From assembly GCA_017504965.1 (NCBI GenBank), contig JAFVQD010000003.1:98927-162926 (forward strand): DNA of 64,000 nt, in the 5' to 3' direction. A model generated the notes under the pieces. That model was not told the DNA's origin. It did not search any database and was given only the letters and a program-made list of their open reading frames with translations. Position numbers and translations under genes: made by a program. The DNA is from Bacteroidales bacterium (lineage in GTDB: Bacteria; Bacteroidota; Bacteroidia; Bacteroidales; UBA932). Position 1 is the stretch's first letter; every line of letters starts with the position of its first letter. Shown here piece after piece: positions 8,803 to 14,902 of this stretch.

Positions 8803-9702
8803 CTACAAACTTTCATAATAAACTATTATGCCACGACAGAAACTTTTACTACACCCTGTATTTTTATCAAGCAACAATGATTTCTTCAACTCTTCTACCT
8901 TATAACCTTTCTCCAAGTCCTTTATCGAATCATATATATAGTGATATTGTAAAATCTGCTCGTAGTTACCAATATGGGCCTTATTAACCATTAAATCAAA
9001 CTCTTGAACAATTTGATTTAACAAAATATGAAACTTATTAAACCTTTGTACAGATAACCTTCTTATTGGACTCTTTGTTGATTTAAAATAGTCCTGCGAC
9101 TCCTTTATTTCACGTCCAAAAGCATGGGCCAAATCATTTCTAATTGTTCTTATTGTTTCTAAGTCAGATATGGAATCAGTCATGGAATTTGGCAAACTAC
9201 CGAAAAGTCGTTTTAGATTTTCAATCCTCGACTGCCAAGTGCCTTTCGTACATGATACGATTTTTTCATCAATCTCATCCTTCCTTAAAAACAATCCATG
9301 TTTCTTATACATTATACCATCAATAACATGAGGTGCTCCAATCATAATGCCTGGATCAGAATCAATGCTCTCACTTACAATAGTAGCAATATAATTCTCC
9401 AAATATGAACACGAAGATAACAATAAGCTTAATCTAACCCAATTTGCAAACTCATTATAGTTATTTGACCAATCCTTTATTGTCCTGGTTCTGTTATCCT
9501 TCATTAAGCCAAAATCAAATGCCTTAGAATCCCATAGAGCGCCAGCTTCTTTTAGATGTGAGTATGTATATCCCTTCGCACTTTCAAAAGATGTAATCAT
9601 GCTCATCAAATCATTATCGTAGCTCTTGTAAATTCTATATGGTAAAGAGTGAGGATATATAGGAGTCCACCTATCAAATACAATATTATTCCATTTTCTC
9701 AT
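8803..9702 (-). CDS. HEPN-domain protein, probable RNase
   Basis: This 299-residue soluble helical protein has the HEPN signature R-x4-H as RNDLAH at residues 188-193, preceded by a helix LETIRTI. An earlier helix with the segment LENYIATIVSESI resembles the MAE_28990/MAE_18760-like HEPN group. HEPN proteins with this motif are commonly metal-independent RNases of toxin-antitoxin and abortive-infection systems. The gene lies between the ATPase (33-bp gap) and the PIN protein (27-bp gap) on one strand, so an operon is likely. The target is not known. Confidence 0.75.
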   Translation of the reverse strand: MRKWNNIVFDRWTPIYPHSLPYRIYKSYDNDLMSMITSFESAKGYTYSHLKEAGALWDSKAFDFGLMKDNRTRTIKDWSNNYNEFANWVRLSLLLSSCSYLENYIATIVSESIDSDPGIMIGAPHVIDGIMYKKHGLFLRKDEIDEKIVSCTKGTWQSRIENLKRLFGSLPNSMTDSISDLETIRTIRNDLAHAFGREIKESQDYFKSTKSPIRRLSVQRFNKFHILLNQIVQEFDLMVNKAHIGNYEQILQYHYIYDSIKDLEKGYKVEELKKSLLLDKNTGCSKSFCRGIIVYYESL

Positions 9703-9735
9703 ATCTAAGATAAATTTCGGAAACTATATTCTACA

Positions 9736-11157
9736 TCATTGAAATAAATCATCAAGCGTAACCTCAGACTGTATATCGTTCCAGTATGAATTTCTTTTAA
9801 CGCCATTAGGAGTTATCATTGTAAGATGGATTGCTTTTTTTGTCTTGGTTTGCTCTCTATATGCGGCTCTTTTGTTTCGCAACTTCGCATCTTCATCTTT
9901 TGTAATTACATACTCCGTATCAGACGTATACTTCATCTCACAAAGATTTATAACCTTATCTCTACGATCTATCACCAAGTCTATCTGGGCTCCCTTTGCA
10001 TCATTACTATCCGGTTGATAACGCCACGAATATGCATTACTCAACATACCACTTATACCTAAAGCTTTCTTTACTTGGGGGATATGTTGAAGAACAACTC
10101 TTTCGAATGCCAATCCTTCCCATACACGATGAAATTGTGCATCAAGAGAAGCTTGCCAAAAATGTTCATCTCCTTCGACATTACTCTGGATAAAACGGAA
10201 ATAAAAGATGGTATAATTATCAATTAACTGATATAATGCATCTTTTGCTTTCTTCCCGGGTGTGCTATACTTGCGGATAAAACCACACTCTTCAAGTTCA
10301 GAAAGTTTTCGAGTTAAGCCGCCATTCCCTCTCAATCCAGTAGATTCTATTATTTCTGAACGTGTCAGGCCCACCTTTTTCTGTGCCAAGGCTGTTACAA
10401 TAGCAATATAAGGTTCTTCCTTTTTGAACAAGGAAGCATATAATTGCGAAAACTCATTGCGAAGCTGTCCATCCTTTGCAAAAAATATCGCATCAATATT
10501 CTGAATCTGACTTAAACTTCTGGACATAAAACTCCAATAGTATGGAATACCGCCCATGATCATATAATTCTCAAGTATCTGTTCACGCGACATAGTCAGA
10601 CCCAAAGATTCAGCATATTCTTCACATTCACTTAAGCTAAATGGTTGCAAAAGTATCCTTCCTGTGAGTCTATTATGAAGTCCTCCATGATTATGGATAA
10701 TCTTACTGATAATCCACGAGGTTGCAGAACCACATACAATGAGAAGTATATCCTTACGCGCAGTAGCCCATCCATTCCAGAAATGCTCTAATGCCATCAT
10801 AAAATCCGACTTAGGCGTATCCAGCCAAGGTAACTCATCGATAAAAATTACCTTCTTTACATCTTTTGATTCTTTTATAACTATCTTCAAAAGATTGAAA
10901 GCATCCAACCAAGTATTTGGATGTGGACAATTATCATATCCTGCCTCTATCAATGATTGTCTAAAGTTTTCCAACTGAACACTTGTTTTACCTTTTGCCA
11001 GTCCTGTATGTTGAAATGTAAAAGTATAATCAAATGTCTCACGAATTAGAAATGTCTTTCCAACCCTACGTCGGCCATAGACTGCAATAAACTGTGAGTA
11101 TTCAGAATGCTTAGCTTCAAGCAACTTTTCCTGTTCTATTTTACGACCTACTATCAT
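9736..11157 (-). CDS. AAA-type ATPase with C-terminal DUF234/PD-(D/E)XK-like domain
   Basis: The 473-residue protein has a Walker A motif GRRRVGKT at 28-35 and Walker B VIFIDE at 103-108, then a sensor-like CGSATSW segment, a winged-helix region (EIIESTGLRGNGGLTRKL), and a C-terminal domain with IDLV (Asp392) and CEMK (Glu407, Lys409), the D-ExK pattern of a nuclease-type fold. This is the archaeal-type ATPase/DUF234 family, common in mobile regions of Bacteroidota; its role is poorly known. It is first in the block and has its own -7 box and a palindrome just upstream, suggesting it or a neighbour autoregulates. Confidence 0.85.
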   Translation of the reverse strand: MIVGRKIEQEKLLEAKHSEYSQFIAVYGRRRVGKTFLIRETFDYTFTFQHTGLAKGKTSVQLENFRQSLIEAGYDNCPHPNTWLDAFNLLKIVIKESKDVKKVIFIDELPWLDTPKSDFMMALEHFWNGWATARKDILLIVCGSATSWIISKIIHNHGGLHNRLTGRILLQPFSLSECEEYAESLGLTMSREQILENYMIMGGIPYYWSFMSRSLSQIQNIDAIFFAKDGQLRNEFSQLYASLFKKEEPYIAIVTALAQKKVGLTRSEIIESTGLRGNGGLTRKLSELEECGFIRKYSTPGKKAKDALYQLIDNYTIFYFRFIQSNVEGDEHFWQASLDAQFHRVWEGLAFERVVLQHIPQVKKALGISGMLSNAYSWRYQPDSNDAKGAQIDLVIDRRDKVINLCEMKYTSDTEYVITKDEDAKLRNKRAAYREQTKTKKAIHLTMITPNGVKRNSYWNDIQSEVTLDDLFQ

Positions 11158-11175
11158 AATAAACTAGCTTTGACA

Positions 11176-11183
11176 CAAATATA
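11176..11183 (-). promoter_or_regulatory. -7 box of the ATPase-HEPN-PIN block
   Basis: On the minus strand the bases read TATATTTG, 18 bp before the ATPase ATG. The palindrome at 11192-11228 covers the region where the -33 element should be. Confidence 0.6.
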
Positions 11184-11191
11184 CAACATTT

Positions 11192-11228
11192 TTTGCCAAA
11201 TCTCATATTTTTACAGAGATTTGGCAAA
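11192..11228. repeat. inverted repeat at the ATPase promoter (right bracket of the block)
   Basis: TTTGCCAAATCTC (11192-11204) and GAGATTTGGCAAA (11216-11228) are a perfect 13-bp inverted repeat with an 11-nt spacer. The arms share TTGCCAAATC with the hairpin at 7473-7515. The position over the promoter suggests an operator; the repetition at both ends of the block also suggests an element boundary. Confidence 0.75.
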
Positions 11229-11238
11229 TTATCAAATC

Positions 11239-11679
11239 CTATTCCAACATACTCACCAGATCCCGCTTCATATCCTCGTCGATTTCGGAGTAGTGGGCGA
11301 AGGCGCGACTGCCTTCTTTGTGGCCACTGAGGGCTCCGACCAGGTTCGGGTCCTTGACCTGTTTGTAGAGGTTGCCAACAAAACAGCGGCGGGCCAAGTG
11401 GGAGGAAGCCACTTCGTTGAGAGGGCGGATTTCCTGCTCGCTGGTGGTTGGATTATATACTACAACCGGACTGATAAGACCTGCAGCGAGGAACATCTTC
11501 TTGATGGCGACATTGTATTTATGTTGAGAGATCAAAGGGAGGAGTTCATCAAATGGAATGTCCTTATATCTCTCGAGTATTTCCTTTGCAATAGAGTTCA
11601 ATGGCACACGCACTGTCACCGGACGACCGTCCTTTGTTTTGCGTGGAATATACTCGACTCTTCCGTTAATTACGTTTAC
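11239..11679 (-). pseudogene. tyrosine recombinase (integrase), C-terminal remnant
   Basis: The frame is open from a stop codon at 11682-11680 and reads YIPRKTKDGRPVTVRVPLNS, then ARRCFVGNLYKQ and GALSGHKEGSRAFAHYSEID. These are the beta-hairpin Lys region and the C-terminal R/H/Y region of a phage-type integrase. The N-terminal and central domains are missing. The piece lies 300 bp from tRNA-Leu(CAG), as expected for a decayed island integrase next to its tRNA target. Confidence 0.75.
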
Positions 11680-11680
11680 C

Positions 11681-11720
11681 TAGTAGGGAATGAAACCATA
11701 GTGTTCATTCCCTGGTAGGG
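11681..11720. repeat. 40-bp repeat with internal hairpin, copy 1
   Basis: The unit starts TAGTAGGGAATG and ends CATTCCCTGGTAGGG; AGGGAATG (11685-11692) pairs with CATTCCCT (11706-11713). A second copy starts 74 bp downstream with a different loop, so the stem is conserved while the loop is not. Confidence 0.75.
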
Positions 11721-11754
11721 CTGTTTTTGGGGCGATTTGGGGTATTTTGTGGTG

Positions 11755-11794
11755 TAGTAGGGAATGGGAGAGTATTTTTCATTCCCTGGTAGGG
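11755..11794. repeat. 40-bp repeat with internal hairpin, copy 2
   Basis: Same ends and stem as the copy at 11681-11720, but the loop is different. The pair lies between the integrase remnant and tRNA-Leu(CAG). Confidence 0.75.
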
Positions 11795-11806
11795 TTTTGG
11801 CGATGT

Positions 11807-11875
11807 TATCACGAAGAGATTAGGCACACTTTTGCCCTGTGGAGCCCCATTTTCGTGCCTAATCCCTTCGTGATA
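11807..11875. repeat. 21-bp inverted repeat with 27-nt loop
   Basis: The left arm (11807-11827) begins TATCACGAAG and ends GATTAGGCAC; the right arm (11855-11875) is its complement at 20 of 21 positions. No T run follows, so it is not an ordinary terminator. It may be a recombination site or a structured RNA segment of the old island end. I see nothing else in 11680-11930. Confidence 0.75.
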
Positions 11876-11930
11876 CAGACACCCGAACGAGTATGGTGCG
11901 ACGACGGTGACTGCAAAACTTAAAATTTAA

Positions 11931-11963
11931 TTTTGAATAATGCCGGTAAATGTCTTACATTTG
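11931..11963 (+). promoter_or_regulatory. promoter of tRNA-Leu(CAG)
   Basis: TTTTG (11931-11935) and the -7 box TACATTTG (11956-11963) are 20 bp apart, a textbook Bacteroidota promoter. The tRNA starts 20 bp downstream. Confidence 0.85.
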
Positions 11964-11983
11964 TACCGAAATAAGTTTACCGC

Positions 11984-12070
11984 GCCCAGATGGCGAAATA
12001 GGTAGACGCGCTAGCTTCAGGAGCTAGTGGGGTAACACCCGTGTCGGTTCGACTCCGGTTCTGGGCACCA
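11984..12070 (+). tRNA. tRNA-Leu, anticodon CAG
   Basis: The acceptor GCCCAGA pairs fully with TCTGGGC, discriminator A, and CCA is encoded (12068-12070). The anticodon stem CTAGC/GCTAG encloses TTCAGGA, giving anticodon CAG (reads CUG). A long variable arm and GGTTCGACTCC in the T arm confirm the class. The 5' half is nearly the same as the tRNA at 2446. Confidence 0.95.
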
Positions 12071-12075
12071 GAAAT

Positions 12076-12109
12076 GCGACTTCAATTTTATTGGAGTCGC
12101 TTTTTTTTT
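12076..12109 (+). terminator. rho-independent terminator after tRNA-Leu(CAG)
   Basis: GCGACTTCAA (12076-12085) pairs with TTGGAGTCGC (12091-12100), one T-G pair, followed by nine T. Its T tract is the left edge of the duplicated segment described at 12101. Confidence 0.9.
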
Positions 12110-12228
12110 CGCCCAGTCGGTGAAAATTTGTTATATTTGAAGAAATTAAAATTCAGTCAAATATGAGAAGTCTGTATAGATTATTGGGTTGGGTACTTTC
12201 CGCTGCTGTGCTATGCTCTTGCGGGGTC
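12101..12228 (+). repeat. duplicated promoter/signal-peptide segment, copy A
   Basis: The segment from the T tract through CGCCCAGTCGG, a -7 box TATATTTG (12132-12139), the ATG at 12163 and the first 22 codons closely matches copy B at 14005-14132, which leads into an intact lipoprotein gene. The copies differ by a few bases and one missing codon in A. Homology stops at GGGGTC. Confidence 0.9.
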
Positions 12229-12249
12229 GAATCGAACTGCAACGCCTAG
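12163..12249 (+). pseudogene. truncated signal-peptide copy of the NodB-like lipoprotein gene
   Basis: The 28-codon frame reads MRSLYRLLGWVLSAAVLCSCG and ends in a TAG soon after homology to the full gene at 14066 is lost. It keeps a lipobox (VLCSC) and the promoter, so it may still be transcribed, but it has no mature domain. It is the broken 5' end of a duplication. The stretch 12250-12324 shows nothing I recognise. Confidence 0.75.
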
Positions 12250-12324
12250 CCTCCAAATGTGTAGCGGAAGCGGAATCTCACGATGAACGTTGTTGGCTAT
12301 TTTAATCAATAACATTGAAATAAT

Positions 12325-12735
12325 ATGAAAATTACAGATTTAATTCCTTATTGTGTATTACCTAGAGATAATCACAGCGTTTTGTATCTACACAAAGATG
12401 ATCTTAATAAAGAGATGAGTGTATGTTTGTTTATGGATAAAAAGTGTAAATCAGACGAGCAGATTTTAGCTATGCATCAAACACAGATGTATTTAACGAG
12501 GTCGCTCATAGATTACGAAATTGAGCAGACTCCGGAGAATATCAAATTTTATTTAGATAGATTGGTTAGAAAATACCCAGACAAGTATATTGAAATAACT
12601 CTTGATGCTTTTGAAAAATTCAGAGATTTCTATAATGCTTCATGGAAGAATCTTAGTACAGATGAGCTGTTCCAAACCTTAATTAGTATTTTGGAAGAGA
12701 GAGATAAGAGGTGTAGCAACTATGAAAATAAATAA
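12325..12735 (+). CDS. small soluble protein of unknown function
   Basis: The frame encodes 136 residues (MKITDLIPYCVLPRDNHS) with no signal peptide or membrane segment; it is charged and mostly helical in its second half. An 8-bp gap separates it from the next small gene on the same strand, so the two are likely co-transcribed. Base composition is AT-rich compared with the flanking core genes. The pair lies inside the interval framed by the two duplicated segments. I do not recognise a family. Confidence 0.6.
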   Translation: MKITDLIPYCVLPRDNHSVLYLHKDDLNKEMSVCLFMDKKCKSDEQILAMHQTQMYLTRSLIDYEIEQTPENIKFYLDRLVRKYPDKYIEITLDAFEKFRDFYNASWKNLSTDELFQTLISILEERDKRCSNYENK

Positions 12736-12743
12736 CTTTTATT

Positions 12744-13016
12744 ATGGACTTAACAAAAAGAAGAAAGCCAGAAAATAAGAAAAGATTTGAAGAATTATTG
12801 AATAGATATCCAGCAGAACCTGAACATAAATTTCCTAAAACAGAAACTGGGGAATTCGATATTCGTAATGCAGAAATTATTGATGACTTTTATGACAATG
12901 TAAAATATACTGACGAGGAAATTGAATTCATGGCTGAACACGATTTTGATGCATTTAGTAATAAGTTTCCAAGTTTGAGTGAATATTACATGGAAGTACT
13001 AGACGATCTTTTTTAA
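12744..13016 (+). CDS. small acidic protein of unknown function
   Basis: The 90-residue product is rich in Glu and Asp and starts MDLTKRRKPENKKRFEELL. It follows the 136-residue gene by 8 bp. Its last 18 bp overlap the 3' end of the convergent gene at 12999. The two-gene arrangement with an acidic small partner could be toxin-antitoxin or effector-immunity, but no motif supports either. I do not recognise it. Confidence 0.55.
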   Translation: MDLTKRRKPENKKRFEELLNRYPAEPEHKFPKTETGEFDIRNAEIIDDFYDNVKYTDEEIEFMAEHDFDAFSNKFPSLSEYYMEVLDDLF

Positions 13017-13733
13017 GGTGATACCTTTTCTTACACAGTTGATAACCAGATTGTCAAAAATTTTAGGCAAGGAACTGCAGAAATCACCGCCCTCGGTTAA
13101 TGTGTTTAAAGCCAGATCCTTAAAATCCTCATTTTTTCTATAAAGATCATACATATATCTCATTACATATTCAAATACTTTCTGGCCATCATCATTAGTA
13201 TTGATCGGGTGATTCTTAGTACCATAAAAGAATTGCAAAGTGTATTGCCTGTCAATAGGAGGAACAAGATCTGGCAAAATGTGAGCAAGAGTCTTTGAGC
13301 TGGATACTAATTTTGATTTGCCTTCTGTTGCCTTAATACTAAAGCAAACGTGAGTCATGTCCTTTATAAGATCCGTAAAGTTGCTATCTGAAATATCATC
13401 TACAGTTTTTCCTCTCCACTTCTTATAGATTTCCCTATTATTCTTAGTTAAAATACTTTCCTTGAAATCTTTAAAATCTGGCATCTTTGCACCAGCATCT
13501 CCCATTCTGTGCATACCCCAAGATGCCAATGTCGCATAAATGTATTCCAAATGTTTTTCACTAAGAAATTCAATCCTATTTCTTGCATATTCTATTGCCT
13601 TCTGGTGAAAATAAATAGATGGCCCTGAGAAATTATCTGGAGCCTTCATTAGTTCCAACGCATTAGAATTATTAGAAAGCAAATGTTTTAAAAGCTCTAA
13701 ATACTCTTCCATATATCTCTCCGTTTTGTACAA
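12999..13733 (-). CDS. protein of unknown function, helical
   Basis: The 244-residue soluble protein is predicted mostly helical. The segment SSSKTLAHILPDLVPPIDR near 145-163 is the best landmark; it recalls the helix-hairpin-helix and Pro-rich loop ending in Asp of HhH-type DNA glycosylases, but this is only a weak resemblance and no full domain can be claimed. The gene converges on the two small genes before it with an 18-bp 3' overlap. It lies in the insert between the duplicated segments and is AT-rich. Confidence 0.6.
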   Translation of the reverse strand: MYKTERYMEEYLELLKHLLSNNSNALELMKAPDNFSGPSIYFHQKAIEYARNRIEFLSEKHLEYIYATLASWGMHRMGDAGAKMPDFKDFKESILTKNNREIYKKWRGKTVDDISDSNFTDLIKDMTHVCFSIKATEGKSKLVSSSKTLAHILPDLVPPIDRQYTLQFFYGTKNHPINTNDDGQKVFEYVMRYMYDLYRKNEDFKDLALNTLTEGGDFCSSLPKIFDNLVINCVRKGITLKKIV

Positions 13734-13799
13734 AGTTATAAAAAGTTTTCAAATATCCCCACCAGATTCTTCTTTGGGTGTGTTATTTTATTTTGCATC

Positions 13800-14012
13800 A
13801 GTAGGTGATGTATGAGATGGTGATTTCTTTGGAGAGAGGTTGGGCACGGCGATGTTCTCCGTATGGCGTTCTGTGGCATTATTCATGGCCTGACCCTGGA
13901 AAGTCAGGAGGGTTTGGGCACGGGTGCTCCATTCAGGTGGGCCTGAGATGGATGATGGCGTTCCCAACCTCTCAAGTCCAGACGCCGGAGATGCAACAGC
14001 CGGCTTTTTTTT
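13800..14012 (+). ncRNA. candidate structured RNA, 6S-like fold
   Basis: The region has no convincing gene and folds as a long imperfect rod. The closing stem is TTTGGA + GAGAGGTTGGG (13828-13844) paired with CCCAACCTCTC + TCCAGA (13963-13982, 3-nt bulge). There follows a large one-sided internal bulge, then CATTATTCAT (13877-13886) paired with ATGGATGATGG (13948-13958, one bulged G), and a hairpin CCTGAC/GTCAGG inside. GCCGG/CCGGC before eight T ends it. A closing stem, central bubble and apical arm are the plan of 6S RNA. The identity is an inference; the 5' end is approximate. Confidence 0.45.
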
Positions 14013-14132
14013 CGCCCAGTCGGTGAAAATTCGTTATATTTGAAGAAATTAAAATTCAGTCAAATATGAGAAGTCTGTATAGATTATTGGGTTGGGTACT
14101 TTCCGCTGCTGTACTACTTTGTTCTTGTGGGG
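14005..14132 (+). repeat. duplicated promoter/signal-peptide segment, copy B (intact gene)
   Basis: This copy matches 12101-12228 from the T tract to codon 22 of the gene at 14066. It includes the -7 box TATATTTG at 14035-14042, 23 bp before the ATG. Confidence 0.9.
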
Positions 14133-14890
14133 TCAGTAAGAGGGATACCACTGTTTTTGTTAAAGACGAATATGGTGTAGTGGAGAAGATCAATCCCCAC
14201 AAAAAGGAGATCTATCTCGTCTTTACCGGACACTACAGCCAATCAGATTCGGGATATTTTGAAAATTTTGACGGGGTGGTCCCTGTTCTGGATATTTTGA
14301 AGGAGAAGGGGGTGAAGGGTTCATTCTTCCCCACAGGGGTGTGCTTCGACGTGGAGAGATATCAGGAGCCTGTCAAAAGGATTATCGCCGAGGGGCACTA
14401 CCTCTCATCCCACTCATACGCACATCTTCTGCTATGTGAAAATGGTGTCTCTCTGGTGAGCGAAGACTCTTTGAGGGCAGATTTTGCCATTATGGAGAGC
14501 CGTCTCGAAAAATATGGACTCACTCACGAGCAGTACTGCTGGCTTATCCCCCCATACGAGACTTACGACCAGAAAGCTGTAGATGTGATGACCGATATGG
14601 GCTACAGACTGGTAAATCCTACAGGAGGTTTTATCACAGGTATGGACTGGACCAGTCCGGGGGCATCCAATTATCGCTCTACAGAGGAGATTCTGGAACA
14701 TCTCTGGAAATATGAGCAGGAGAATACCCTCAATGGAGTGGTGCTTCTGATTCACGCTATGAACTATCCGGATCGCACCGATGAGGACCGTCCGTACACC
14801 CATCTCGGCGAGATTATCGACCGATTGAAAGAGAAGGGGTATACCTTCAAGACTATGAAGCACGTAATAGAAGCCCAAAATACCATCTAA
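14066..14890 (+). CDS. lipoprotein with NodB-like polysaccharide deacetylase fold
   Basis: The 274-residue protein has a lipoprotein signal peptide with lipobox LCSC (Cys about residue 21). Its NodB-type features are GVKGSFFPTG, the HSYAH metal motif (HSxxH) near 114-118, PPYETYD, and the final LLIHAMN segment. The usual first motif TFDDG, which provides catalytic and metal Asp, is replaced by VFTGHYSQSDSG. The enzyme is therefore an atypical deacetylase or another hydrolase acting on cell-surface glycans. It is followed 12 bp later by the tricorn-like gene, so they may be one operon. Confidence 0.8.
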   Translation: MRSLYRLLGWVLSAAVLLCSCGVSKRDTTVFVKDEYGVVEKINPHKKEIYLVFTGHYSQSDSGYFENFDGVVPVLDILKEKGVKGSFFPTGVCFDVERYQEPVKRIIAEGHYLSSHSYAHLLLCENGVSLVSEDSLRADFAIMESRLEKYGLTHEQYCWLIPPYETYDQKAVDVMTDMGYRLVNPTGGFITGMDWTSPGASNYRSTEEILEHLWKYEQENTLNGVVLLIHAMNYPDRTDEDRPYTHLGEIIDRLKEKGYTFKTMKHVIEAQNTI

Positions 14891-14902
14891 AACCAGACAA
14901 AT

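Noticed and set aside
11681..11794. CRISPR-like repeats
   Set aside because: There are only two units, each an internal hairpin with variable loop, spaced irregularly, and no cas genes are present anywhere in the window.
13805..14026. 73-codon plus-strand frame over the candidate RNA
   Set aside because: Its composition (many Trp, Gly, Pro, Cys) is not protein-like, it has no ribosome site, and it runs over the terminator; the paired structure explains the region better.
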